Shown: positions 23,401 through 36,287 of the stretch, piece by piece
Layout: every line of letters begins with the position of its first letter
Position numbering within the stretch: position 1 is the stretch's first letter
Assembly: GCF_000699445.3 (NCBI RefSeq)
Contig: NC_067196.1
Coordinates: forward strand, 49,021,364 to 49,085,363
Direction: 5' to 3'
Length of the DNA: 64,000 nucleotides
Source: Schistosoma haematobium
Lineage: Eukaryota; Platyhelminthes; Trematoda; Strigeidida; Schistosomatidae
Notes under the pieces: model-generated
Database searches by the model: none
The model's input: only the letters and a program-made list of their open reading frames with translations
Told to the model about the DNA's origin: nothing
Program-made: the position numbers and the translations under genes

Positions 23401-26400
23401 CGATATACCTGTCCAATATGTCTTGATATTCAGTGCTTTTTTAACTAAGGTCTTTTCTCGATGCGAATCCTGAGACTTAATAATCTCTGTAGTTCTATAT
23501 AATAATGGTAATAAATGGTTATGACATTTACTATGTAACCACTTAACACAATAAAATATATGCATTAACTTAAATCCAGACTTTTATCTAATTCCTCTCG
23601 TAAAATTAATAAGCTTTATCAAAACTGATTAGAATTATATCTCCTTTAGTGAAGTGTCATTCATTATATAAATACATATCATTATGTTATTAAAAGTGTA
23701 AACACTATTGATTCCTCTTGTGTGTTTTTTCCAAAAAAGTATGTTCTGCACAGTAGGGAATCAATTTTTTTAAAATATGAAAAAAATAACATCTACATGA
23801 AATAATACTCATCTTCATCACTCAAAAGATAGTTTCAATCTTCTTCGAAATTATGTTTCAGTATCCACAGCACAGTTGGATCCTTTCAATATTCTCATCT
23901 TCCACTCTTCCTTTTTACTTAATAAGCTAATCACTCCATTAGAGAGAAGACGAAATACATAGGAAAAGATAAACGCTTGTATACATGTATCCACGCTTAT
24001 GAAAGCACACAACTATTCATATTTATACTAAATAAGAGTGATTTATTATTTGGATAACTTGCAACAAAATATTATGGTCCATTTATTTACTTAATACAAC
24101 AAATGGTGTATAGATTACCTAATCCATTTCATTATGGCATCAATGTATCTGTATCTCATATGTACATATATATGTATATATATATGATACTGATATTAAT
24201 GAACATCTCACAAGAGGATTAACTTTACACATTTAAATGGTATGTACACAAAAAATGTATTCGTTTTTTCTGGCCCCTCGATTTATTATCCAGTTATTTT
24301 ATCTTTTACTGAATGAATATTATTTCTTATGTTGTAATTGTTCGCTGTTCTATGTATAGAGCTATTAATGTAATTGACAAGTAAAGTTAAGTAATAATGC
24401 TAAATATAATGTATAAAATGAAAGTAAACGTAAACCTACTCTATAAAAACAACAATCACTATTATCACCCATAATGTTAATGTAAGATTAATTTATTTCG
24501 TAAGAAGATTTGAACTGTAAAAGTAATGATTATCATGATATAATAGACTAACTTAATATTTTATTGGATTACTTTTTTAAAATAAGAAAGAAATAGTAAC
24601 AAATATTCTATTTTCTGGTTGACTGAATCATTTCAGTCAAAGGAATATACTGTGCAATGGAAGGTGAAATATAATTGGTCTCCTGTGGTGAGGATGATAA
24701 GTTTTTTTTGTATGCGTAGATTAGCAATTTATTCATTTCGTTTATTTTTAGGTAATAATACTTGGTTGTAATAATAAAAATAGTATTAACGATAATAAGA
24801 ATAATATCCTTTAACACCTCAAGCAGACTCCTGCCTACATACACTTGAATATGTCGCGTACCTCTATGAATGGTTATTAATACATACAGTGTTGCCAATT
24901 AAGAAACTAAGTAGTGCATAGTATGATAAAAAAATTTCTGTTATAGCTAGAAGTTAAAGTACCATTTGTTTTCTTTTTATGTGAGATGGCCGTAAATACG
25001 TACGTATGCAAACGAATAACTCATCAAACCGATTTGTATAGAAGTACTTTAGTTAGAAAATATGTTTGCTGAAAATGATGAAACCATAGACTGTTCAGGT
25101 CACTTTAATTACCTAATGAAATATATCATAAACTGCTCACATTGCTTAGCTATGAAAAATAACAAAAACCTGATTCACTGTTTGATGTGTTTACATTAAA
25201 GTTCTTTCGTAAAGATTTTCTACACCTTGATGATGGTTTTCATTAGAAAATGACGTTACTTCGAAAAAATGTGGATGATTGAATTCCGGACCAATGATTT
25301 TAGAGGTATCATACTTGCAGCGACACCTGAATAACCACGGTTCTGTTACCGGTACATCCTAATGACGAGTCTGAAACTGTATATTTCTTAATGGCTCTTG
25401 GTGGTTTTCTGGTTGAAAATAGTTTATGGATGAATTTATCTTTAAATTTCTAACTAGGTGTCACCGGAATGTTTCTGCATATACATAAATTATTTAACTA
25501 GTTCATGCCAAGCACAGATTTATCAGTTAACCATCTTATCAATTGTACAACTTATCATGAATAATAAAATATGTTTACTACGTATACCAAGTTTCATTGA
25601 AACAATAAAGTTTTTGATACTATTTAATAAAGGTTAATTACACGATTTAAATTTCTCTTATTCTTTTTTCTAACTGAATATATATATAAACTTTGGCATA
25701 TGTCATGTATGTATAATGATGCGCTTTAACCAGTTTTGTTCATATGCATGAAAAATCTCCATCATTTAGATACGAAACGATAATATTGAACAATGTATAT
25801 AACGACAATTTGTTTTATGCCAAAACACAGTCATTCATTTGTTCCTAGACTATGAAGTTGAATCTCAATAGAATTATGTATGCTATTTACTTATTTCATA
25901 AAAGCTTGCAGTGTAGATCCAATAAATGTTGGATTCTGCTATCAGCTAAACAGCTTCTAAATTAAACACTTTTGACATACACTGTAGTGCTAACAGAGTA
26001 CTTAACTATGCAGATTCAGTGCCTTTTCCTCCCTCCGTAACTCAAACCCGAACTCTTATATATTACACGGCGTTAGATTCGTTCTGATATGCAGGACTTT
26101 GGGACTTTCCAAGCATCATCGTGAATTGTAATCCTACAATCATGTGTTAGGACCTTGCCTCAGAGTAAGAGGTATTAGCCACATTTGGTTACTGATAAAA
26201 GCTGTCTTAACTTATGGAAGCCAATGTCAGTGAAACAGTCTTTGAGATCGATATACTAATATACGCCATTAATTCCAAGGGAAGCTTCTTGAAAGACATT
26301 CCGCTTGGTTAATTTTCTTAACAGCTTTGTCCAAACTATCCTGTGATCCAATTTACGAAACGAACGGTCTAGAAAGAAGCCAACTATATAAAAGGTTGCT

Positions 26401-27227
26401 AGTGACTTCGCCCTTTCATAAAGATGAGGGACATCTTGTTCATAGAACTTACAAGACTATTTGAAATGATATGGTAAACTGACTATTTCATTATCCTGGA
26501 ATGAACTCAACAAAAAAATTTAAAAAATACTTAAATCGCGTGATAATTTTTGATATGTCCCTTAACTCTTACAGCAAAACTATTAGCATCTTCCATACCA
26601 AGGATTTCGAAAAACGGTCGAAAAATTATCTTGTACAAAGTAAGACCGTTTTTGCTCAGATCGCTGAGGTACTGAACGCATCTTCATCATCAGTAAAAAT
26701 CTTGAATACAATGACATGTATTGCAGGTTCAGAACCGTTATGGTTTATCGACAGTACGGTATCTTTTTGTGTGACAAGACCGTACTGTTACAAGAAGTGT
26801 GCTCAAAGAGTTCATTAACGTGCTAAAAATCTTCTGCACTAGAATATATGAATATATGTATCGTGTAGAATTTAGGGAAAATATCTACTTTAAAATAACA
26901 CTATGAACTGTGTCACATAAAAAAACAGAGTCTTAAAGTGAAGTAGAATAAAAGGAAACAATGAAATCTACAGAACTAAACATTTATTATAAACTGAACA
27001 CTTTGGACGAAATATAAAGTGCTTAACCTTGTTAGAAAATACATCCATTTTTTACAGCATTTATTAAAGTTCTATAGTTGTATTTTATTGCGCTTTTAGT
27101 AAAAACAATTTTTAGTTAAAAATACACTTTTAAAAACTGTAATGAATATAATACGACGAAATATATATGATATGAAATGTTCCAGTATATATATACATAC
27201 ATACATATTTATCGACAAATATTTTTT
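23401..27227. other. AT-rich non-coding DNA
   Basis: No supported gene. A plus-strand stretch near 26150-26230 reads I-K-A-V-L-T-Y-G-S-Q-C in one frame, faintly like the C-terminal part of an RTE protein, but it is too short to call. A 105-codon frame at 26501-26818 is unrecognised. Confidence 0.45.
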
Positions 27228-27578
27228 CCAATGGTTAAGATCATGAGTCAGTTGAAGCTAGACCACCATGGAAAACCTGGAAGCACTGGACGGCCGTTTC
27301 GTCCTAGTATGGGACTCCTCAGCAGTGCGCATCCACGACCTGGCCCCCCTGCGAGATTCGAACCACAAAACTCATCTGATATTAATCAACCTAGTGACTG
27401 GCTTCACGAGGTATATCCTGGAGTTCTAGTGAGAAGTAGTGACCAGTGGAGTTCAACCAGGTCTGTTGTGAGTTAGTAACTCACTGAAGACAATGGTGAA
27501 TGTGTCGCTCAATTTCGTGGATTAGTTGAAGTTAGACATTAACACCATTGGATGCCGGCTCAGTGGTCTAGTGGTTAT
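27228..27578. mobile_element. Hammerhead SINE copy 4, head-to-head inverted pair
   Basis: Left part (27228-about 27367) is minus strand: 3' block, hammerhead 27279-27337 and B-box-like GATTCGAACC. Right part (about 27370-27576) is plus strand and holds the long SINE leader (GTGAGTTAGTAACTCACTG, AATTTCGTGGATTAGTTGAAG, GACATTAACACC) up to the A-box-like GTGGTCTAGTGGTTA, where it stops. So one half is missing from each arm. A weak AT-rich 9-bp repeat ATATTTTTT occurs at 27219-27227 and 27579-27587. Confidence 0.7.
27279..27337 (-). ncRNA. Hammerhead ribozyme, core intact (consensus copy)
   Basis: Read on the minus strand: CACTG, CTGAGGA, stem II GTCC/GGAC with a CATACTA loop, GAAA, minimal stem III ACG/CGT, cleavage triplet GTC, and CAGTGC closing stem I. 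Every invariant base of the hammerhead core is present and no pairing is broken. It matches the majority base at nearly all positions compared among copies here. Confidence 0.8.
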
Positions 27579-27587
27579 ATATTTTTT

Positions 27588-27928
27588 TGAAAAACAAGAG
27601 TTTATCATTTGCTTAACAAATATTTCTTTTCAATAAGAACTTAAAAGTCTGTATTACATAACTATTTGGTATCTATAAGGTACCACTAATCGACATGAAT
27701 GTTTTGAATATAGTGACAAAAGGTAGTACCATAATCTAGTCATATGGAAGTATTCAGAGCCACATTTAATGATCATTTAAAGTCAATACCATCATTAATC
27801 TATTTAAGCTTAAAAAAGCTGGAGTGCACTGAATATATTCCTTTGTGAAATATGAATTATATTCATATTCAGTATCATAATCATTCACTAAAACATAAAA
27901 TTACCTTTTTAACTTATATAATCTATTA
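27588..27928. other. AT-rich non-coding DNA
   Basis: No features supported. Confidence 0.5.
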
Positions 27929-28050
27929 GAACTCAGTAGCTAAGTAGATAACGCGATGGCATTTGAAGCGAACGGTACTGGGTTCGAGTCCCAGAGTGAA
28001 AATCAAGCCGGAGATGCTGGTACATTCAGCTGACGAGTCCCAACTATCAA
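27929..28050 (+). mobile_element. Sm-alpha-like SINE (family 3), 3' truncated
   Basis: A tRNA-like head (A-box-like AGTAGCTAAGTAGATAACG; canonical B box GGTTCGAGTCC at 27981-27991) is followed by GAGATGCTGGTACATTCAGCTGACGAGTCCCAA. CTGACGAGTCCC (28030-28041) is the start of a hammerhead core (CUGANGA with C7, then the stem II strand), the arrangement known from S. mansoni Sm-alpha repeats. The rest of the ribozyme (the returning stem II strand, GAAA and the cleavage site) is absent; AT-rich sequence follows. Confidence 0.6.
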
Positions 28051-28194
28051 CAATATAACTAATATGTCAAATATGATAATTTTAAATATGTTAAACACAT
28101 ATTATATTAAAGAATGAATGTAATTGTTAAATTATATTCTTTGGTAAAGCTTTACCAAATATTCTAACAAAATATTCGTTTATTAATATATTTT

Positions 28195-28359
28195 CACCCA
28201 ACTGCGTCACAGGGCAAACCCTCACATAAAATCCTCAAGACCAAATGAAAAGAGGATAGAACTGGAAGGGAAGGCCCATGACAGAGTGGGTTGGAGAATT
28301 CTGGTCAGCGGCCTATGCTCCATTAGGAGGGTAACAGGCGTAAGTAAAGTAAGTAAATG
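28195..28359 (+). mobile_element. 5'-truncated RTE 3' fragment with TSD
   Basis: The last 165 bp of an RTE-like element. Translation near 28286-28345 gives R-V-G-W-R-I-L-V-S-G-L-C, the conserved C-terminal block also seen in the copies at 39764 and 47508, then a (TAAG)n-type tail. An 11-bp direct repeat TAATATATTTT lies at 28184-28194 and 28360-28370. The reading frame is broken upstream (stop codons after the first repeats). Confidence 0.75.
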
Positions 28360-28370
28360 TAATATATTTT

Positions 28371-31189
28371 ACTTCTCAAAAAATTCTTCTCATTGGTTCT
28401 TAAGGATTGAATACAATGAAGTTTATTATAAACAAAATATATGAATATTTAACATAAATTAATAACCTGTAACACTTTAAAGTGTTTTAGTTTAATAATA
28501 CTTTTGTTTAGCTTGTACATTGTATTTCATATTTCTTATATATTCAATCTAAAAAATGAACAATTTTCTCTTTATGAAACTAACCCAACTGATTAATGAT
28601 TTCATTTGGTTTAAATGAGTAGATATCGAACCAATTAGTCTCCATGATAAGTCAGTAAAAGTATAACCATTTTATTATTTTTTTTAATGTTGCAGCCCTC
28701 AGGGGAAATTAGTTTCTGTTTTTTATCATGTCCATCTACATATTCTCTTTTTTTTGTCATCATCCTCCGACACTCCTCCCCTTTTTATTCATAAAATCTT
28801 GAAAAAAAATAATACAAAACATAATTGGAACATACATATTCTATCAGGAAAATGTTTCTTAAGTTGTGTAGGAGAAAAAGATGACAAATCAAAATCAACT
28901 AATTTAGTCGAACAATCCATCTTATTTATTTCTTAATTCTTCAATGTTGTAATCAGTAGTTCTTTCTTCTTTTTTATTATTTTATTTACTTAAAAGTTGA
29001 TAATGTGTAGACTAAATTTCATTGTAATTAAATTTACGTTGAAAGCTTAGTCAATAACATCATTGAAAATTGGTAATAGTAAGCTAAAGCGAGCTAGCGA
29101 GTGAGCAAAAAAAAGAGAGAGAGAAAGGATTTATGGTAAAGAAAAGAAAATTGTGAAGTGTCCATTGTATCTGAATGAAATCATATCTAATAAAAAGTGT
29201 TGTTTGTATAAGTGACTATTCATTGTTATCATTTGTATGATGATCATGAAACCAAAACACACTTCATGATATCCTAGTATATATATTATTGTTATTATTA
29301 TTTAAATTCATAAGTGGTTGATTATTAGTTTGATAATGATTATCTCTGAAGAGATATTCTCTTATTATTTAGTTACAAGAAAAAAAATTTACTGAGGAAA
29401 CCAGTTAAATAAGTAGATGAGTGATGATTACACCATGAATAACATAATATTTCAATATAAAATAAAGTAGGAGTGACAAAATGTGCAATACACGTAGACA
29501 AAGATACTACTCCATTACTATCATCCACAACTTTTCAATAACAAAAATCATAAACTCACTTCAGATATCAATCGATCCTGATAAATTGGTCAACATTTTT
29601 TTACCCTTTTCTGGTTAAATTAATTTTCTTTATGTATATATATGTTTTAATTGTATAAGTGGTAATAATATGCTTGTTTACTACCACTAAATAATTGAGA
29701 TGAATATTTTTTTTAAAAAGTAGGAAAGTCATTGTAAATATAAAGGGAAAAATAGTCATAAATTATGAAACCTCTCAGGTGAATAAACATAAATTAATCG
29801 ATTTACACAAAACGACTTAATAAATATTCATTGTTGTATTCGGTGGTTAGAGGCAAACTGCAAATAACATTGAATCTAGATTTCTTGGTGATCGGTAAGC
29901 TTTATCTGGTGTCAAAGCCAATGTTAGATATACGATTCTAACCCTGGCCTTCTAATGTCATGTAATGAATCGGTTTGCTACCATATTACATGTTTCTTGT
30001 TTGGGACAAATGGGGTCTATGTAACAATGTTTTATTCATTATTAGCCAGATCAGCGAGATTTTCTCACGAGATTAAAATAACAATCATATAAAACAAGAA
30101 TTGTGCATTCCTCACTTCAATATTTGCAACATGCTAAGCCCAAGGTAAATGAAATTATTGGATAGTTTACAATCCTAATATTTGGATTGTAATCATTTTT
30201 TCAACAGAGCTAGATATAACAAACACTTTCTTATATAAGTGAATTATTTTGTTGGTGGGAATGGAACTGTGAATATTTATTGTTAAAAAAATTATCATAG
30301 AATCTAAATATTTCGTTACGAAGAGCCAAAGAAGCTCATGCTGTTTATTTATACAAATCAACTGATTGTATTCGTTTAATTGTGGGAGAAAGTTGCTAAA
30401 GTCTAGTTTATATAGCCCACCTACTGCCTTAAACGGCGAAATCTCTGTGATTTTTTGATGACGAAATAGTTTCGGAATATTTACATATTATTAGATAAAC
30501 ACATAAGCATCATATGTGTCATACATAAATAAGAACACGACAAAATTTGTCAATTTACCAATGAAAACTGGATCTTACAGTAAAGTGAGTAGTTTTCTAT
30601 GAGCAACACAGAAAGAAGCCTCGTGAAAGAGTTTTTCTGAATAATATAAATCTTATCCACTAAGTCGTGTACAGGTACAGATATTCGAAAAAATGAATGC
30701 ATCTTAAAACTTCAGTGAGCCTATTCCATTATTTGATGTTTGTGATGTCTGAATCTTCCTTATACGACATACCTATCCCAAGAGAGTATGCCATCTGTTT
30801 CGCAGCGAAATACTTCAGGAAATCATTGAGGTAATAAGTAAATCAAGACGATAAATTATGGTACCTTCTTAACTTTTCTTCTAAAATGAAAAAAAGCTAC
30901 ATAAATATATATTCTTATAAACCACTTTTATTTCATTTTCTGATCTCATATACGTTTTAGGGTTTCAAAAACTTGCTCGTTATGACAGATTCATGCTCTG
31001 GTAATAGAAATTGGGATATTAGTTAGTGCACTATCTCGATTAATTTGTTTGTTTATTTTACAAGCTGTTCTTTCATTCCTTTTAAATTTAGTATTGTTAT
31101 CATTACTACTGACATCCGTTTCTATTTTCGTTCTATACAAATATGTCACCTGATATGCCTGGATGTTATTACGAATTCACCTTACTCGG
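28371..31189. other. AT-rich non-coding DNA
   Basis: No supported gene or recognised repeat. ORFs of 60-64 codons are AT-biased. Confidence 0.5.
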
Positions 31190-31490
31190 TAAACGGAAAG
31201 AAGGTCAAGATACAGTGACATGATAGGCTATTCTAATCTGTTGTCCCCAGCCCTGCTAACTAGATCAAGAGGTCTTGATGAGACGTAGAGAATGTATTCT
31301 ACAAGTATCAAGAAAATACGAGGTCACTAAGCACACAAATCAAGCTTATTTATACAATGACAGAAACGCCCTTGGGAGAGCCACAAAAAAGCGTACTAAA
31401 AAAACCCCGTCAACCAATGACAGTCAAGGATTTCCGAGTGGGTAATGTGAGCTGCAAGTCAACTAACCGTCTCTTGGAGCGAAAACATAA
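31190..31490. repeat. GC-richer unclassified segment, possible repeat relic
   Basis: A patch of higher GC (for example CCCCAGCCCTGC, CGCCCTTGGGAGAGCC, ACCCCGTCAACCAATG) stands out against the flanks and has no reading frame. It could be a decayed LTR or other repeat. I found no terminal repeats or TSD. Confidence 0.25.
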
Positions 31491-33549
31491 AATTCAAATT
31501 TTCAGAATAAAATGACAAAATCAGGACCTTTTCCAAGTGAGTTCAATATTCAATTTCTATTCATAAAATTGTAATGATAAGTGATAGGTTTGGTGATAGA
31601 TCATGAATCCATCTAAAAATGAAATCCTGAAATGAAAGGAAACAATTAAATAACACTAGTTTTTCAACAATTATTCAACGGGTATTGAGGTTTTACAACA
31701 AAAAAAACCCACATGAAACAAATAATGATCAGTTGCCAGAAATGAATATTTCAAATGCATATTTATCCTATTCTGCTGAATAAAATTAAAGAAATTCAGT
31801 TCCCTTATACAGTACGCTCTTATCTCTTACACAAATATATGTAAATATATGAACTGATAAAACCATAAACTTCTGTTTAAAAATCATTATATAACTAAAG
31901 AGTGATTTAATGTAAATTGACAGTTGTATACTTTAAAAGTGTTTTTATGCCTTATGTTAAGAATATCTCGTTTGTTCTCTTAATTTCTATTAAATCATGT
32001 TATTGATGTTATGTTGTTCATTATGAGGTGATTGACATTCAATTAAACAATATCATAATCTTAGCTGAATTTTATCCCAGTGAATTAGTATAAGGTGAAT
32101 GTAACAATAAATAGTGATAGCGAAAACAATAATTGTAATCATAATAGTAATAGCACTAGTAGTAATAACAATAGTTATTTCAACTGTAGTTAAAGTATCT
32201 AAGACGTTGATTATCTAATTTGGATCCTAGTTTAAGTCAATTTTTTTACTTATTTATCTAGTTATCTGATTACATTACCTACGTGTTGGGGATAATTTAT
32301 TCTACTATCTGCTTAAATAGAAATAAACTGAAATGTAAAGAAACTACGTATATATAGGTGTATGTATAGCTAAAGTTGGCTATGAATATTAAAAATAATA
32401 TTAATAATAATACAGTATACATATATCAGCATGTATGTAATTACATGTTTGTGTATATTTGTATATATGTAACCATAAATACATGTAGATAGAATTTGTC
32501 TAGTGTTAATAATTTCCCTTTTTGTGTAGGTCACAGGTTTCCTGCTCGTATAATTATTTCTATCTCAGAAAATTATCTATTCTAAACAATTGTACTTTGT
32601 GTAATATGCGTTATATATATTTGCATAAATACATATGCATGTATGTATCACACACTATTACGCACTAAAACTATTACACTACCTTATTACAGAACAATGT
32701 TAATAGACGAAATTGAAGAATTTGACCGTTTTGGATGCTATCCAGATTTATTATTTAATTGACCAAAATGTCAACTAACAGTGGGCTATATATATATCGA
32801 GGAAAAATACATGTATCTACACATACTTTCACCCATATTGGATATATACTACTGTTTTCTGTAGAACAACCATCAGATAAGCGATCAGGTGAATAACAAA
32901 AAGTCAGTTGAATACTTGAAATGAATAAAAAGAGGATGTATACAACGGCATAGATAGGAAACAAATAAATACAGAACATAATAGATACTTTAATCATGCT
33001 ATTAACATTTAATATATCTAGGTATTGCGATTAAAACCAATAAAGCAAACATACCGGAAAGAATAGATAGTAAGAAAATTCACAAAAAAATAAAACAAAT
33101 TGAGTCTTGTTAATAGTGAAAATGAAGAATAAAACTTCCTTTTTGGATAAATTAAATGTGCTCAACATCTTCAGGGATTAAATAGTGATGTATTAAATAA
33201 AATATAATGAGATGCATCTAAATTACCAGAATTTGTAACATAGGATACGAAGGAAAAACTATAGAACATGTCGAATTAAGTTTGAAAAAGCACAAATGGA
33301 GTGAGTATAGCTATTAAAGATAATAATAGATTGAAATGTAACTGAAGATAATTCAGTGAAGCAAATGTTTCTTTCTGACGAGATCATTTACTGAATGTAT
33401 AAAATCATATTTGTTGTGATTTAGAAAATATATTGATTTATTGAGAAATAGAAAAACCATATTATAAAGTGTTCAGAGATTTAAAAAATCACAACAAGGT
33501 CAAGTAATGTTCCAACAATTCGACAGTTCACATCAGTTAATTAAATTCA
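31491..33549. other. AT-rich non-coding DNA
   Basis: No features supported. Confidence 0.5.
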
Positions 33550-34119
33550 CATTGTAGGCGGAGACGAACTAGAAAGTCAACGTTTTGACTATCCTAATGA
33601 AAAGAAGGCCCTGCGGCTCTTAAGGATACTCCAAAGTTTGATTCCATTTCGAAAGAAGAGAAGCCTGATCCACTCTGTATCTTCGGGAGACCGATTAACG
33701 ATCAGCGATGACACAACTAACGATAAATTATTCAAACATCTCCAAATACTGATCAAAAATAGCTATCTGTGAGGTTCACTGACAGTAGCGTGAAGTTCAT
33801 ACCTCAACCTCAAAAATTGACTACAGTATCGAAGAACACTCCTCGTGAATACTAAATTTAAAAGAGATACTGGCGCGAAAAACGTGAAAAAACTAATTTC
33901 AAAATTTATTGCGCGAAGCTTCATATTTTTTCATTAAATTAGTCTATTACTCAAGGATGTAGTAATAATAGACTTCTGCTTTTGACCACATTAACGTCCA
34001 CCTACAAGTTCATTCCAACTTGTAGTCCAGACTACATTAGCTGTATAAGGAAAATGCTATCTAAACACACATCAGAACATTACTCGGTATAGTCTTCGGA
34101 GGGAGAATACAGAAAATTA
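33550..34119. other. GC-richer unclassified segment upstream of an RTE fragment
   Basis: Sequence such as AAGGCCCTGCGGCTCTTAAG and TCGGGAGACCGATTAACG is unlike the flanks. No frame of useful length is open and I do not recognise it. Confidence 0.25.
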
Positions 34120-34765
34120 TTGGCTCAATGCAGGAATATCTCATTGATTGGCAAGATCCTCAAATGCAACACGGAAAACACCAAACAATTCACACTTGGT
34201 GGAGAAACTGTGGAAGTTATGGAATCTTTCACGTACCTGGAAAGCATAATCGATGAACAAGGAAGATCTGATGAAGATATGAAAGCAAGGATTACTAAAG
34301 CGACGTCCGCATTCCTACAGTTGAAGAACATTGGAACTGAAAACAACCGTCGACCAACATCAAATTGTGAATCATTAATAAGAACGTTAATATAGTCCTG
34401 TTGTACGGAGCTGATACTCAGAGAACTTCCACAACCAACATCAAAACGGTACAAGTATTTATAAACAACTGACCGGGTACCATTAGCAACAGTCCAGCTG
34501 AGCAGGAAGTTAGGAAAGATGTTGGAGTTGGTTATAGGACATACATTGAGGAAATCGTCAGACTTCATAGCGATGCAAGCGCTCACATGGAATTCTGAAG
34601 GGAAACGGAAAAGTGGAAGACCAAAAACACGCTGTGTCAGGAATCAGAAGCAGACATGAAAAGGATGAACAGGAACTGGAAAAACTGGAAGGGGTTGTGC
34701 AGTGCAGAGTTGGATGGAGAATGCTGGTGGGCTGCCTATGCTCCTCCTCGAGGGGTAACAGTTGT
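34120..34765 (+). pseudogene. RTE-like reverse transcriptase C-terminal fragment, broken
   Basis: A 91-codon frame at 34120-34395 carries NTENTKQFTLGGETVE, SFTYLESIIDEQG and KARITKATSAFLQLKNI, which align with the region after the FADD motif of the copies at 39764 and 47508. After a frameshift, 34395-34590 holds a damaged equivalent of the VLLYGAETWRTT block. At about 34613-34750 the tail of the protein returns (R-V-G-W-R-M-L-V-G). The polymerase motifs A-C are absent. This copy is older and more diverged than the 39764/47508 pair and has no clear TSD. A minus-strand 153-codon frame is its shadow. Confidence 0.75.
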
Positions 34766-35950
34766 AAGTATCAATTTAGTGTGAACTATATTTATTATGT
34801 CATGCAGCATGAATCCTTTGCAGAAATACTGTTTTTTCATACGTGATATCTGATAATTAGTCGTCTAGGTATGTACAACTGTTATACAAATGAGTGTATT
34901 TCAGAATTAAATTTGACCTGTTTTGGAGGGCGAAACAAATTTTTATCGACATCAGTCTTTGTATCCTTACTTGTTTCGTAGAAATTAAAGTGGTTTCCAG
35001 TTTCAATTATTATATTAGTTTCAGCGATTACAAAAATATCAATCGTAGCCAATATGATTGTGACACTGGATAACATTAGTTCAGATTATGTGAGAAATAT
35101 AAGTACTTTGAATATTGATAGTAATACTCTTATTCATTACCATAAATTTTACTGGAATAAGGAATTTTAATCATCAACATTCCAATACATTTCTCTTTGA
35201 TATATATTCATATCGTGACCGTTAAATGATCATATTCTATATATCTTTTTCAATGTTCAATGTCTAAATATTCACACAACTGGCGTGTGACGACTAATAT
35301 GAAACATCCGTCCCAGGCTTACTGTTGATTTCCTCCAACTATCAAATAAATATATTGAGTTGTCTGGAACTGGAAACTTTTAATATATTGGGTTATCCTA
35401 AGGTTAAAGATTGAGCAATATAACACTGATTACTACTTAGTGTCAACTAGTTTCATTGAGGATTACTGTTATATACATAAATGATATTCTACTGGCAAGA
35501 CTACCAGAACACCATAGGTTCTCCTTTTTTAATATCTCTTGTAAACCCATAACCAATTAGCAAGCTACCAAATGGCTGTAAACTTACTGATATTTTAATG
35601 ACTACAGCTTATGCAGTAATACGAAGTAGTAAATTTCTTTCTGTCATTCATCATTTAAAATTATTTAACCGGTATTACTGAGTTATAAATTTATGGTAAA
35701 ATGAAGTTTGAATATCAGAAAATCTCAAATAAAAATAAATGTAACTTGACAGAAAAACCAACTTCAAAGAAAAAACCCGTTTTATTTGCCCCCCTCCCCA
35801 AAAAAGAAAAAAACATAACTTCAGAAAGCTAACTGACTTGAAAATTAAAATCACCTAAGAATCAAAGAAAAAAAATTATACATATGTATATTTTTATAAC
35901 AGAGGTAAAACATTGTTCATCTGAAAAATTATATATAATGATAAATTAAC
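34766..35950. other. AT-rich non-coding DNA
   Basis: No features supported. Confidence 0.5.
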
Positions 35951-35992
35951 ATTCCATTAGTCAGTTGAAGCTAGACCACCATGGAAAACCTG

Positions 35993-36050
35993 GGAGCACT
36001 GGACGGCCGTTTCGTCCCAGTATGGGACTCCTCAGAAGTGCGCACCCGCG
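35993..36050 (-). ncRNA. Hammerhead ribozyme, core intact, stem I pair damaged
   Basis: On the minus strand: CTGAGGA, a 5-bp stem II GTCCC/GGGAC, GAAA and a GTC cleavage site are intact. The base just before the core is T instead of G, giving a T.C mismatch at the stem I pair next to the cleavage site, which probably slows cleavage. Confidence 0.65.
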
Positions 36051-36130
36051 ATCTCGCACCCCGCGGGATTCGAACACAGGACCTACTGGTTTTGCGCGCG
36101 AGCACTTAACCATTAGACCACTGAGCCGGC

Positions 36131-36191
36131 ATCTTGGATGCGCACTGCTGAGGAGTCTCATACTGGGACGAAACGGCCGTCCAGTGCTTCC
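36131..36191 (+). ncRNA. Hammerhead ribozyme, core intact
   Basis: CTGAGGA is at 36148-36154, stem II is GTCTC/GGGAC with one U.G wobble, GAAA is at 36170-36173, stem III is minimal ACG/CGT, and the GTC triplet ends at 36181 (cut predicted between 36181 and 36182). Stem I GCACTG/CAGTGC is fully paired. It sits opposite the copy at 35993-36050. Confidence 0.75.
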
Positions 36192-36287
36192 AGGTTTTCC
36201 ATAGTGGTCTAGCTTCAATTGACTCATGATTTCAACCTGTGAAATTTCTAAAAATCTCCACAAAACCCATTCTGATAATATTCCATT

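Larger units (their letters stand above)
35959..36279. mobile_element. Hammerhead SINE copy 5, inverted pair, with TSD
   Basis: Left arm (35959-about 36133, minus): 3' block, hammerhead (35993-36050), B-box-like GGATTCGAAC, A-box-like region and CCGGCAT. Right arm (about 36131-36279, plus): starts just upstream of the hammerhead and runs to the SINE terminus AAAATCTCCACAAAACCCATTCTGAT. Both arms carry a hammerhead, so about 100 bp is duplicated in opposite orientation. An 8-bp direct repeat ATTCCATT at 35951-35958 and 36280-36287 encloses the whole pair. The left arm lacks the SINE 3' terminus. Confidence 0.75.

Noticed and set aside
26150..26260. Possible RTE C-terminal relic (KAVLTYGSQC)
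   Set aside because: Only about a dozen residues are similar, with stops before and after and no neighbouring conserved block.
27960..28000. tRNA gene at the Sm-alpha-like head
   Set aside because: The B box is canonical, but the unit runs into SINE sequence and lacks a closed acceptor stem.
34125..34586. 153-codon minus-strand ORF
   Set aside because: Antisense to the RTE fragment on the plus strand.
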